This document shows, one piece after another, positions 15,648-25,494 of a stretch of 64,000 bases of DNA (positions within the stretch are counted from its first letter, which is position 1; each line of letters begins with the position of its first letter). Under the pieces are notes generated by a model. That model had not been told where the DNA came from, did not search any database, and saw nothing but the letters and a program-made list of their open reading frames with translations. Origin of the DNA: Victivallales bacterium (GTDB lineage Bacteria; Verrucomicrobiota; Lentisphaeria; Victivallales; JAUVCU01); assembly GCA_029934175.1 (NCBI GenBank), contig JAOZMT010000001.1, positions 1 to 64,000 of the forward strand, written 5' to 3'. Made by a program: the position numbers and the translations under genes.

Positions 15648-18600
15648 ATGGAACTTGGCGGTCTAAGATATCTATTTAGATTTGATGCAAAGGGATTAGA
15701 ACACCTAACTGCTGGTCTAAAAGAACTTGAAGAAGCATTAGAAAAGTTCGATGCTTTATTGTCTGGTTTGGAACGTAAATTTTCTGCTGGTGCATTCTTC
15801 AGAGCTGATCCCTTTTTAAATGTATCTAAAGCAATTTCCATCATTCTAAATCAAATAGATTCACTTTATACTAAATCTCAAATATTTACTGAATTAGGAA
15901 TTTCTGCTGAACCTTTCAGGAAAATTATTGCATCTTTGGATGAATTTAAAATTAAATTCCAAGAGATATTGAGAAGTGGACAAACGCCTAATTTACAGAA
16001 AGTATTTCAACTTCAAGAAGCTTATGCGAATGTTTTGAAGACACTTGAACAACAAACTAATAAATTGCTGTCTCAAAAAAGAGTTAATGCAGAGAATTTA
16101 AATTTGGCTAGACAAAGAATTGAAATGGAAGCTGCATTAAAAGAAACAATTTCCACTTCAATAGACGCAATCGCACGTGGGATGAATGTTTATCAAAATT
16201 ATAGAAATATAATGGATGCTGTTGTAAGAATTGCCAAAATGCATGGCGTTACTGAATTAGAAATTGTTACAAATTTGTTGAAAGAAGCAAATGTAGTCAG
16301 ACAATTGAGAGATGAAGCTCAAAGGCTAATGCAAGTTCGGCGTCAAGGAATGCTTCCTATAACTGAAAGAATAAGTTTGTTGCAACAGGAAATTGCTTTG
16401 TTGAATGTTGCCAATCAAATAGAACCAAGGAGATATCAAGCTACATTGGCAATGCGTCAAGCGGAACTTGAACGATTAAGAAGTACACAAATGTTACAAC
16501 AGGCCTATAATCAGTATGTAACTAGTTTGAGAACTGGAGTTAATGCTTTAGAAGCACATAATAATTTATTAAATAAAATAAAAGATACAGTTTTATTAAC
16601 TGGAGCAGGAAACCGCAAGTTACTCCAACAATATCTTAACATGACAGAATATGCTAAGGCATTAGTTTCAGAATTAAGCAAATTACAGAAAGTACGTACT
16701 ATAGAATCAGTTTTTGGCGGAACATCCGCATTGGAAAGAACAATAGAATTAACAAATCAAATTCTATTATTATATGAAAGATTACCTGCTAGAAGAAGAA
16801 GAGTTTTACGTGCTGCTTTAGAAGAAAATAATTTAAACATAAAGAATGTCCAGACTTTAAAAGAAATGGCAACTGTTGAATTAACTCGTCAAAGAATTCA
16901 CGAGAATTTAATAAAAAATACATCTACATATATAGCATTATTGAATGCTGGAATTAATCCATTAGAAAATTATGCTAAATTAATGAATGAAGTTGTTACT
17001 GCTGCTAAGGCAAATGTTCCAATACAGAAAGCAATTTCTGATGTTTTGGCTGCTCAACCTAAGTTTGTCGAATCAGCAATACAAAGTGTTGAAAGACTAA
17101 ATGAATTAAGAAAACAAGGTGTTTTGCCATTAGAACAAGAAATTAAGTTACTTCAAGATGAAATAAGGACATTAGAAGCAGCATTGAGTTTAAGTAGAAA
17201 GAAAACTGAACAATATGAAATAGAAAATAGATTGCTTGCTTTACGTCAGGAATTATTAGAAAAGAGAGCAGTTGCTGCCGAAGTTGCTGAATCCAGAAAG
17301 ATGCAGCAAGTTTTGGATCAGATAGCTACAACTAATATAAGAATTCATGGAACTAAATTACATTTATTAGATTTAAGTAAAGAAGATGTTGAAGAACATA
17401 TTGCCTTGTTAAGAACTCTTAATTTATTAAATCGCCAAATGGAATCTCTATTAGGTAAATATGTTAGAATGCATGGTAGTTTAGATGAAACAGTACCTAT
17501 TCATAGTCAAATGGCTCAACTTATTGGAAAATCAAATGAACAACTTAGTGAAATATATCAAAGAACTGCTAAATTAAGACCACTCACAGAACCAATATTG
17601 AGAGTCTGGAATGATTTACAGCAGATCTTAGCCAGGTCTGGAACAGATCTCAAAAATATAAATATTGCTGCTAGGGCAATAGCGCAACATATGACTCCGC
17701 AACAGTTATTAACATTTTGGACTAATTTGGAAAAAGTTGTAATTATGAACACTGAGGCATTGAAAGGTCAGTTTGGCCCTGCAATTGAAACTGTAATGAA
17801 ACAATTAACTCAATTACATCGTGCTTTGGAATCATATGCTAGAAAATCTAGAGCTATATTAAGAAGAGAAGCAGGTGCACAATTATTGGATTTAATGCGT
17901 GTGAATTGGTTTATCCAATTGCGTATGTTCTGGATGGTTTATATGAATTTATTAGATGTTGTGAATCAACTTGCAGAGTTTCAAAGAAATTTAGCTGCAA
18001 TTAGGGCTATTGCACAGGCAAGTGCCGATGATGTGAATAGATTGGCTGAATCATTTCATAATTTAAGTTTACAAACTGTTTATTCAATTAGAGAGTTATC
18101 AGAAGTTGGAATTGAAGTTGCCAAAGCAGGATTTACTGCTGAAGAAACCATGAAAATAACTGAAACTGCTGCTAAATTAGCAATGGTAACAAAATCTAGT
18201 GTAGAAGATGCGGCACATGCAATAATGGTAGTAATTAGATCTTGGGGATATTCAGCAGACGAAGCCGATAGAATAGGAGATATTTTATTCAATGCGATTA
18301 CAAAAAGTCGATTATCACTTGAAGGATTGAGAACTGCTTTAGGATATGTGGCTGCTGTTGCATCTACAGCAGGTGTGTCATTTTTGGAATGTTCAAGCGC
18401 AATGGCAGTTTTAGCTAATGCAGGATTGGAAGGTTCGAAAATTGGTGTATATTTGAGATCATTATTAATGCGTTTGACAGCACCAACTGATAGATTTAAA
18501 GAAGCTTTGGCAAAAGTTGGGTTAACAGCAGAAGAAGTTGATCCAAGATTACATAGTTTAGTTGAAATATTCAAATTATTACATGAAAGAGGTTTCGATG

Positions 18601-21299
18601 TTGCTAGTGCAATAGAAGGTGTTGGAATTAGAGGTAGTACAGCATTTGCTATATTATTATCTCAATCTAAATATTTGCCAATTTTGAATGAATCATTAAA
18701 AACAACTGGTACTGTTTCTAATTCACTTTCTATTTATTTAGATAATTTAATTACACGATTAGCTTTATTTAAAAACGCTTTTGTTGGAATGTCTAGAGCA
18801 GTATTTGAAGGCATGGCAATTCCATTGAAAAGTGTAATTTTTATTCTTACGAAATTTATGAAATTAGTAGCTGTAGGTAGAGGTACGGTTGTTGCTGAAT
18901 TTGCTGGTATGTCAATGGCTATACTCGGCATGACTGCACTATTATCAGGTATTATTCCAAAAGTTTTTAAATTTATTGGTGCATTACAGCTTTTAAAAGA
19001 TGCTCTAGCGGTTTTAAGAGGTGAAATAACACTTCTTAATGCAATAACCAAAAGTTGGAGATTTTTACTTATATTGGCAGCTACTATAATTATTACTTTG
19101 ATTGGTAAAATTATGTTAGCTAAAGAAGTAATGGATGAATTAACGGAAGCACATCAGAATCTAATAGAAGCACAGCAAAATATGTTTACATTGATTACTC
19201 GATTTGGAAAAGCGGAATTGGTTTATAATAATCTTACAAAGGCAATAGCGAAATATAGGAAAGGTATGATAGATTTAAATGAATTGAAAAAGATAGCTGT
19301 TCAAGAACTTTCCAAAATGGGTGAAGGTATGGCATATTATGTTGAACAGATTAAAAAAGCAGAAGATCCTTTAACTGCTATAATGACGGCGGTTGGAGTG
19401 TTAGGATTAGTAATGTATGATTTAAATGAAAGAGTAGAAGAGAGTAAAGATAGAGTAGAAAAACTTCATGAATCATTGAAAGAAAAGTTAAATAAGAGTG
19501 TAGATGAACTTTTCGATGAATTAAAAGATTTAGTAATGTGTTGGTTGAATTTTAATAGAGCATTAAAAGAAGAAGAAGTAAAAAAATTGACTGATTCTTT
19601 AGATAAAATGACTAAAATTTTGAGAGCAATAGGAACTGATATATCTCCTAAAGTTATAATACAACTTAAGAAAATTTTCCTTTGGATTATACAATTAGCT
19701 AAAGCTGGGAAATTGTCATCAGCTGATCTTAGAACAGTTGTAGTTTCCTTACAGCAATTAATTTTAGCCATTCCAGAAGATAAACGTGCTGGAGTTCTTA
19801 ATTGGTTTGCTAATATGTTGAAATTACTTGTAAGAATGGGAGTAATTGGCAAGAAAGATTTTGTGGAAATGGCTAAGGCATTGAGACAATGGGCAGCTTT
19901 ATTACCAGATGAACAAGCTATAAGATTTCTTACAGTATTGATGGATTTGTGCCGTCAAATGGGCGTATTTGAGCAAGTATTTGGTGAATTAGGAAAGACT
20001 ATGATGAAAGTTCCAATTGCTGATCAATTGAAAAAATTACGTGATGAATTGACTAAGCTAGAGCCATTTGAAGCTTATACAAGAATTAGGATTAGACAGA
20101 TTAATAGAGAAATTGCTGCAATGAGAAGACAGCGTCAAGAATATCAGAGACACGTTAATGCGTTGAATGTATTGATAGGTATGAAACAGAATTGGATGCG
20201 GACAAGCATTCAGGCTTCTGAAGAAGCTTTTGCTGCTGAAGAAAGAAGATGGATGCGTTGGGAAGGATTAACACAACAAGAAATAAAGACAGCAGAACAA
20301 GCAGAAAGATTAGTTAGTTATGCCCATCGTAGAGAATCAAGAGCGCAAGATTTGTATGTTAAGGCATTGGATTATAGGGAAAAAGCCTTAAGTTATTATC
20401 GTAAAGCGGCAGATTATGCAAGGAAAGGCGATGTACAAGCTGCTAGAGCTGCATTATCACAGGCTAATTTCTTCTGGCAAACATCCGAGCAATATTATAG
20501 TTTGACTGAAAGAAATTTACAACGTGCCATTTCAATACTTCAGCAAATTCCAGAAGGATTGAAGACGCCAGAAGTACAACAATTTATAGATATGTTGAGA
20601 GATGATCTTGATGAGATTGCAGAAAAACGTGCTAGAGACATTGAAGATATTAAAGATGCTGAATCAGATAGTCTTGATATGCTTATGCGTGAACGTGAAG
20701 AATATGAAAAACTTATTGATCAACTTGATAAAGAGATAGAACGTCAAGAAAAAATAGTAAAGAAATTTCAAGATGCATTGGATAATATTTCATTACTTAG
20801 AACTGAATTTGAAGCAATCCAAAAAATAAAAGATATATATCCAAAAGTTGATTTCAGAGATTTAAATCAATTAATGAAAATTTTGGAAGATTATATAAAG
20901 AAATTGCAAAAGGCATTAGAATTACAGAAACAATTAGGAAAGACAAAACCAACTACACCGCCAACTGGTATGCAATTAGGTGGTTTAGTAACTGGATTTG
21001 GAACTGGCGATAGAATTCCAGCATTGTTAGAACCTGGTGAATTTGTATTGAAAAAGAAAGTTGTTGAATCATATGGTTTGAAATTCTTAAATGCCTTGAA
21101 TAATTTACAATTTCCAAAAGAAATGTTTAGACCTTATCAAGGCGGTGGTGAAGTCCAAACAATTGAAGGAGTTAAAAGAACTGTGAATCTCAATTTAGTA
21201 ATTGGAACAGAAACATTTCCAGTGGTGACTTCTGAAGAGGTTGCCAATAAATTAGAGAAATTTTTAACAAGAAAAAGATTAGTTGGAAGAAATGCTTAG
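15648..21299 (+). CDS. Tail tape measure protein
   Basis: An 1883-residue protein. Long helical/coiled-coil parts (about 20-770) are followed by the phage tape-measure (TP901-type) domain at about 775-1010 (ETAAKLAMVTKSSVEDAA and similar). Two hydrophobic segments lie near 1088-1106 and 1138-1156. More coiled coil follows, then a C-terminal motif GGLVTGFGTGDRIPALLEPG near 1776 that many tape measures share. At about 0.15 nm per residue it predicts a tail of about 280 nm. It scaffolds tube assembly and is ejected with the DNA. Confidence 0.9.
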   Translation: MELGGLRYLFRFDAKGLEHLTAGLKELEEALEKFDALLSGLERKFSAGAFFRADPFLNVSKAISIILNQIDSLYTKSQIFTELGISAEPFRKIIASLDEFKIKFQEILRSGQTPNLQKVFQLQEAYANVLKTLEQQTNKLLSQKRVNAENLNLARQRIEMEAALKETISTSIDAIARGMNVYQNYRNIMDAVVRIAKMHGVTELEIVTNLLKEANVVRQLRDEAQRLMQVRRQGMLPITERISLLQQEIALLNVANQIEPRRYQATLAMRQAELERLRSTQMLQQAYNQYVTSLRTGVNALEAHNNLLNKIKDTVLLTGAGNRKLLQQYLNMTEYAKALVSELSKLQKVRTIESVFGGTSALERTIELTNQILLLYERLPARRRRVLRAALEENNLNIKNVQTLKEMATVELTRQRIHENLIKNTSTYIALLNAGINPLENYAKLMNEVVTAAKANVPIQKAISDVLAAQPKFVESAIQSVERLNELRKQGVLPLEQEIKLLQDEIRTLEAALSLSRKKTEQYEIENRLLALRQELLEKRAVAAEVAESRKMQQVLDQIATTNIRIHGTKLHLLDLSKEDVEEHIALLRTLNLLNRQMESLLGKYVRMHGSLDETVPIHSQMAQLIGKSNEQLSEIYQRTAKLRPLTEPILRVWNDLQQILARSGTDLKNINIAARAIAQHMTPQQLLTFWTNLEKVVIMNTEALKGQFGPAIETVMKQLTQLHRALESYARKSRAILRREAGAQLLDLMRVNWFIQLRMFWMVYMNLLDVVNQLAEFQRNLAAIRAIAQASADDVNRLAESFHNLSLQTVYSIRELSEVGIEVAKAGFTAEETMKITETAAKLAMVTKSSVEDAAHAIMVVIRSWGYSADEADRIGDILFNAITKSRLSLEGLRTALGYVAAVASTAGVSFLECSSAMAVLANAGLEGSKIGVYLRSLLMRLTAPTDRFKEALAKVGLTAEEVDPRLHSLVEIFKLLHERGFDVASAIEGVGIRGSTAFAILLSQSKYLPILNESLKTTGTVSNSLSIYLDNLITRLALFKNAFVGMSRAVFEGMAIPLKSVIFILTKFMKLVAVGRGTVVAEFAGMSMAILGMTALLSGIIPKVFKFIGALQLLKDALAVLRGEITLLNAITKSWRFLLILAATIIITLIGKIMLAKEVMDELTEAHQNLIEAQQNMFTLITRFGKAELVYNNLTKAIAKYRKGMIDLNELKKIAVQELSKMGEGMAYYVEQIKKAEDPLTAIMTAVGVLGLVMYDLNERVEESKDRVEKLHESLKEKLNKSVDELFDELKDLVMCWLNFNRALKEEEVKKLTDSLDKMTKILRAIGTDISPKVIIQLKKIFLWIIQLAKAGKLSSADLRTVVVSLQQLILAIPEDKRAGVLNWFANMLKLLVRMGVIGKKDFVEMAKALRQWAALLPDEQAIRFLTVLMDLCRQMGVFEQVFGELGKTMMKVPIADQLKKLRDELTKLEPFEAYTRIRIRQINREIAAMRRQRQEYQRHVNALNVLIGMKQNWMRTSIQASEEAFAAEERRWMRWEGLTQQEIKTAEQAERLVSYAHRRESRAQDLYVKALDYREKALSYYRKAADYARKGDVQAARAALSQANFFWQTSEQYYSLTERNLQRAISILQQIPEGLKTPEVQQFIDMLRDDLDEIAEKRARDIEDIKDAESDSLDMLMREREEYEKLIDQLDKEIERQEKIVKKFQDALDNISLLRTEFEAIQKIKDIYPKVDFRDLNQLMKILEDYIKKLQKALELQKQLGKTKPTTPPTGMQLGGLVTGFGTGDRIPALLEPGEFVLKKKVVESYGLKFLNALNNLQFPKEMFRPYQGGGEVQTIEGVKRTVNLNLVIGTETFPVVTSEEVANKLEKFLTRKRLVGRNA

Positions 21300-21360
21300 A
21301 ATTTGCAAAAGTTCAAGTTTTATGTTATAAAGAAGAAATAAAAAGTGGAGGTTTTTAACA

Positions 21361-21939
21361 ATGGCAGCAACAGTAGCAGTAGAAGAATTAAATGGCCCAG
21401 AAAGTCCAGGCCCAACTGCAAATGAAATTACAAGTGCCAGATTTTGTACTGCTGACACATACAATCCTGGTTTAAATTATCCAATTCCAATTCCTGATTC
21501 AGGTTTTCATTATAGTTATTGGAAGAATCATAGGATAAAATTTACAGGTAGTTTTACAAAGATTAATAATATTAGATGGTATTGCGATGGTACTATTGGA
21601 TGGACATTGGGAACTAATGGTGAAGTTCGTGTTGGCGTAAGGGATACTGGTGATAATGGATGTCCTGATTCCGATTATCAGCAAGCAGATGGAACCCAAG
21701 GTACAACAGGTCATCCAATAGAAGACGCTACAAATGGACATGCTTACTATAAGAATCAGACGGATAAAGTTAAAAATGTAGAAAATTATACTTCTTCTAA
21801 TCCGTTAGTAGTGGATACTACGGATTATACATCAGAAGGACATAGTAAACATGTAGTGCTACAGTGCAAAGTGGCATCGGACGCCAGCCACGGGCAACAA
21901 AGTTCAGAGACTTTGACTTGGATTTGGGATGAAATATAA
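21361..21939 (+). CDS. Virion-associated tail protein
   Basis: A 192-residue protein with GGAGG upstream. PIPIPDSGFHYSYWKNHRIKF followed by INNIRWYCDG resembles a small structural protein found after the tape measure in many siphoviruses. It is beta-rich with a flexible Gly/Asp/Asn centre and was not assigned to a named Pfam family. It is probably a distal tail component, since it opens the region of tip genes. Confidence 0.55.
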   Translation: MAATVAVEELNGPESPGPTANEITSARFCTADTYNPGLNYPIPIPDSGFHYSYWKNHRIKFTGSFTKINNIRWYCDGTIGWTLGTNGEVRVGVRDTGDNGCPDSDYQQADGTQGTTGHPIEDATNGHAYYKNQTDKVKNVENYTSSNPLVVDTTDYTSEGHSKHVVLQCKVASDASHGQQSSETLTWIWDEI

Positions 21940-22015
21940 TTGATATATCTAGAATTTCTGAAAATATCATTTAGAATAACCTGCAATTGAATAGAATAAA
22001 GAATTCATAACTTCA

Positions 22016-22055
22016 GTCCCATTCTATAATCCAAGTCGGGTTATCAGAATGGGAC
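22016..22055 (+). repeat. Stem-loop element, copy 2
   Basis: Same element as 2702-2743. The one substitution in the stem (GGGTTAT instead of GGATTAT) keeps pairing as a G-U wobble in RNA, which points to selection on RNA structure. Loop AAGTC and the bulged C are conserved. It is followed 20 nt later by the 22075 start codon. The rest of the 21940-22074 gap shows nothing else. Confidence 0.85.
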
Positions 22056-22074
22056 GGATTATTGTCTATAAACA

Positions 22075-22449
22075 ATGGTAAAAATTGACACAATAGAATT
22101 ACCAGACCTAATTTGGGTAGATGAATTTGATTATCTATCCACATCTTCTTCCAAAGATAGAACTTTGGGATATAATGTCCTAGTCTGGTCTTCCAAGAAT
22201 AAATTCCAAAGAAATATTACATTGCAAGGTGATGAAAATAGAGCTTGGCTGACAAGGAAACAAGTAAAAGAATTGGAAAAATTAGCTTCTATTCCAGATG
22301 CTGTATTTGATTTTGAATATAATGGGAAAAAATATAAAGTTAGATTCAGACATGAAGATGTTCCAATTGAAGTATATCCAATTTTGCCAAGAACTAATCC
22401 AGATGATAAAGATTATTATTATGGAACTATAAGATTACAAGAGGTTTAG
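22075..22449 (+). CDS. Tail protein with WLTRKQV domain
   Basis: A 124-residue protein. LPDLIWVDEFDY at the start, WLTRKQVKELEKLASIP, a YNGKKYKVRFRHED strand pair and PILPRTNPDDKDYYYGTIRL at the end resemble a family of short tail-tip proteins of siphoviruses. The same domain forms the C-terminus (about 410-530) of the next gene product. No clear ribosome binding site is visible between the stem-loop and the ATG, which is unusual here. Confidence 0.65.
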   Translation: MVKIDTIELPDLIWVDEFDYLSTSSSKDRTLGYNVLVWSSKNKFQRNITLQGDENRAWLTRKQVKELEKLASIPDAVFDFEYNGKKYKVRFRHEDVPIEVYPILPRTNPDDKDYYYGTIRLQEV

Positions 22450-22456
22450 TTTTTTT

Positions 22457-24055
22457 ATGGGGTGGTTAAGTAATTGGCAATATAGAAAAAAAATTACCAT
22501 TCAAGGACAATCAGGTGCTGGAACTGATTATCAAGTACTACTCAAAGTTGGAGAAAGTTCTGGCGCTTCAGGATATGATTTTCATGTAGAAGGGCACTCA
22601 GCTAATTTTCCAAGTGATAAGAACCAATCTGGCGATTTACGTTTCACTAAAAGCGATGGTACTACTTTACTAAAATTTTGGGTAGAAAAAGTAGAAGGAA
22701 CATCTCCTAATCGTGTAGCATATTGCTGGGTAAAAATTGAAGATAATCTTGATAATAATGTAGATATTTATTGCTATTATGGTAATTCTAGTACAACTAA
22801 TGTAAGTAGTGGTGATGATACTTTCCTATTATTTGATGATTTTAATGGTTCTAATTTAGATACGAATAAATGGAATGAGCTTAACTCAGGACCTTTATCA
22901 TTTAGTAATAGTATAATGAGCATAAAAAGTGATACTGAAAATACGAATCATGATATTTATTCGAAAGATGCATTTTCTTATGGACATTGTTTGAGAGGAC
23001 GGGTGGCAATTAAACAGAAAACATGTTTTGCTTTTGAAAATTCCAATCATACTGAAGGTGTTTTGGAATGGTATGATGCTAGTGATAATTGGAACTTTGG
23101 TGTTAGAACAGGTGGATCACTTAATTTTGATAGTCTTGGCAGCGCAGATATTGGTGCGTGGCATATAGATGAAATTATATACAAATCAGGTGAAGGAAAA
23201 TTACGTCGAGATGGCGTTGATAAAGCTACTAAAACTTCAGGAGTACCTACTATTGCCCTTCCTGTTAATAGTCGGAGTTGGTCAAGTACGAACGAGATAC
23301 AAGTTGATTGGATCGCTGTTCGTAAGTATATTTCTCCAGAACCATCCTTTTCTTCAGCTTCAGGTGAAGAAAAAGAAGTAACAGAAACTTACGCAATTAA
23401 TGTATTATTGCAGAATTTAGAGAATAAAAATTATAATATAGATTTATTAGTAAAGAAAATTTTGGATAAAAATTATGATATAAGCACATTATTGCAAAAA
23501 ATTATATATAAGAATTATAATATAAGTTCGTTACTACAAGAATTAATAAGTAAAAATTATGATATAAATTTGTTAATACAACATCTAAATATTTCTTTTG
23601 ATTGTTTAATTAATGCTTTATTTCAAGCTACAAAATCATATTCGTATAATCTTGAAATTTCGTTATTTGATACTAATTATATCTTTTTTGATGGCATGAT
23701 ATTGCAATTAATTTGGAATGATGAGTTTAATAATTCAGAAATAGACGCAATTAAGCGATTGACTTTAGCACAAAGTTATAATATTCAAGAATTTAATGTA
23801 TGTGAAAAACCAATTACTTTGGAAGCTACGGAAAATCAAGGTTGGTTAACTAGAAAACAGGTAGAAATGCTTTATCAAAAGGCATCAATTCCAAATAAGA
23901 CATATCCATTGATATATAATGGAAAGCATTATTTAGTTAGATTTAGATGGGAAGATCCACCAGTTATTGATGTAACGCCTATTTTGCCAAGGCCAAATAT
24001 GGCAGATGATGATTACTATTATGGAACCATAAAATTAATGCAAATATTAAGATAA
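22457..24055 (+). CDS. DUF2341 fibre protein fused to WLTRKQV tail domain
   Basis: A 532-residue protein. Domain order is DUF2341 (about 1-120), a lectin-like domain ending RKYISPEPSFSSAS (about 125-300), five 14-residue YNIDLLV repeats (about 310-380), and a C-terminal copy of the 22075 protein domain with GWLTRKQVEMLYQKASIP and PILPRPNMADDDYYYGTIKL. The C-terminus probably anchors the protein to the tail tip and the N-terminus presents the binding domains. No ribosome site is clear; TTTTTTT precedes the ATG 7 nt after the previous stop. Confidence 0.75.
   Translation: MGWLSNWQYRKKITIQGQSGAGTDYQVLLKVGESSGASGYDFHVEGHSANFPSDKNQSGDLRFTKSDGTTLLKFWVEKVEGTSPNRVAYCWVKIEDNLDNNVDIYCYYGNSSTTNVSSGDDTFLLFDDFNGSNLDTNKWNELNSGPLSFSNSIMSIKSDTENTNHDIYSKDAFSYGHCLRGRVAIKQKTCFAFENSNHTEGVLEWYDASDNWNFGVRTGGSLNFDSLGSADIGAWHIDEIIYKSGEGKLRRDGVDKATKTSGVPTIALPVNSRSWSSTNEIQVDWIAVRKYISPEPSFSSASGEEKEVTETYAINVLLQNLENKNYNIDLLVKKILDKNYDISTLLQKIIYKNYNISSLLQELISKNYDINLLIQHLNISFDCLINALFQATKSYSYNLEISLFDTNYIFFDGMILQLIWNDEFNNSEIDAIKRLTLAQSYNIQEFNVCEKPITLEATENQGWLTRKQVEMLYQKASIPNKTYPLIYNGKHYLVRFRWEDPPVIDVTPILPRPNMADDDYYYGTIKLMQILR
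22468..22790 (+). repeat. DUF2341 DNA repeat, copy 2
   Basis: Near-identical at nucleotide level to the copies at 3219, 25507 and 26508 over roughly 300 bases. Boundaries are approximate. Outside the repeat the genes diverge abruptly. Confidence 0.8.
23386..23600 (+). repeat. Five 14-residue YNIDxLL repeats
   Basis: Five repeats with period 14 (YAINVLLQNLENKN, YNIDLLVKKILDKN and so on) link the lectin domain to the C-terminal tail domain. Confidence 0.8.
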
Positions 24056-24072
24056 AATGGAGGTTTAAAATC

Positions 24073-25473
24073 ATGGCAATATCTAGATCAGATATTGTAT
24101 TTGTAAAATCAGAAACAGTTACAGATAGCAATACAAATGGTGGCAGAAAAAGTTATATTGAAATTCCCAATAGGACGAAGTATAATTTATTTCCACGTGT
24201 GACTAAACCTGAGAGAGATAATGGAATTACAAGATACAGAAAAGAATTTATTTGGAATAAAAATGCTGATAATGAAAGTGTTTTCGGTGCTATGATTTAC
24301 TTGCTATTTCCTTCACCCGCAAATGATAGATTTTATTTAGCTTTAGGAACACAGACTGATGTTCAAGGCGATATAGATGATAGTTATAAATGGTATTCAG
24401 GTGGAAAATTAAATGCTGATGTAACTGCTGGTTCGCAGCAAATCCAAATCTTATTTGAAAGTAATGATGTTTATATTGACAATGACCTTTACATTGCGAT
24501 TTCTTCACAATTCAAAACAAACCAGACTATAGATAGTGGTGTTAAACCGTTTGATCCAGTCTATTATAATGGAAGTAAATGGATAAAGCAATCTGCACCA
24601 AGCCCATCTCAAGAAGATAATTATCCTTATGGAACATATTTGGGCAATAATGTAGTTTTCACTTATCATTCTGAAGGTCATATTGAATATATAAAAACTG
24701 CTAATGACAAATATGAAAATGAAAATTTAAGCGGTTCAGGTTCTGGCCCTTATACTGGACAAAATGGTGGAAAATTATTACATCCACCAATAAAAAAACA
24801 GACTGTTACTGTTAAATATGCATTTAATGGTATTGATTATGAAGCTACTGATGATGGTAATGGAAACATTACTGGGACAAATGTTTCAGATGGTAGCGTA
24901 AATTATGAAACTGGTGAAATTAGTATAACATTTTCCGATACACCAGATTCTACGCCAACAGTTGATTATTATAAAAGATGCTATACTTGGTCTGGTAATG
25001 TTTGTACCATAAATCTTGCGGATCAAGTTGCTAATAGTTATAATGCAGACAATACTTATTGTGGCATTTGTCTATCACTTGGCGAAATAAAAACAAGTCT
25101 TTCAGATGTAACTGTGAATTCTGCAAATGGTAATTTTGATGAATCAAAAGTTTCATTAGATAATCAGGGGACTGTGGAAGATACTTGGACTTTAACTTTT
25201 ACAGATAGTTCACATTTTACATGTAGTGGTTCACTTGAAGGAAATGTAGGTACAGGAACAATTACATCTAATTTTTCACCAACAAATACCAATACATCTA
25301 AACCATATTTTACAATAGATTCTACCGCTTGGTCTGGAAGTTTTGAAGCCAATGATAAAATTACATTTAAGACACATCCTTCTGCCAAAGGAATTTGGTT
25401 GAAAGAAGTTGTACCAGCAGGCTCAGATGCATATAGTAACAATGGTATTCTCATGGAAGTTTATATTGAATAA
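24073..25473 (+). CDS. Virion structural (tail) protein
   Basis: A 466-residue protein with GGAGG upstream. DSNTNGGRKSYIEIPNRTKYNLFPRVTKPERDNG matches by eye the start of a tail-tip protein family common in siphoviruses (typically S/NGGxxSxxEI and NNLFPxVT). Residues about 245-305 contain the YEATDDGNG and GSVNYETGEISITF block also inserted in the 9275 adaptor. The C-terminus is Ser/Thr-rich beta. It lies between the two large fibre genes. Confidence 0.65.
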   Translation: MAISRSDIVFVKSETVTDSNTNGGRKSYIEIPNRTKYNLFPRVTKPERDNGITRYRKEFIWNKNADNESVFGAMIYLLFPSPANDRFYLALGTQTDVQGDIDDSYKWYSGGKLNADVTAGSQQIQILFESNDVYIDNDLYIAISSQFKTNQTIDSGVKPFDPVYYNGSKWIKQSAPSPSQEDNYPYGTYLGNNVVFTYHSEGHIEYIKTANDKYENENLSGSGSGPYTGQNGGKLLHPPIKKQTVTVKYAFNGIDYEATDDGNGNITGTNVSDGSVNYETGEISITFSDTPDSTPTVDYYKRCYTWSGNVCTINLADQVANSYNADNTYCGICLSLGEIKTSLSDVTVNSANGNFDESKVSLDNQGTVEDTWTLTFTDSSHFTCSGSLEGNVGTGTITSNFSPTNTNTSKPYFTIDSTAWSGSFEANDKITFKTHPSAKGIWLKEVVPAGSDAYSNNGILMEVYIE

Positions 25474-25494
25474 ATTTGATTGGGAGGATTAGAA

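Noticed and set aside
18080..18574. 164-codon minus-strand frame opposite the tape measure
   Set aside because: It has no ribosome site, lies fully inside a clear coding region, and its composition mirrors the sense codons.
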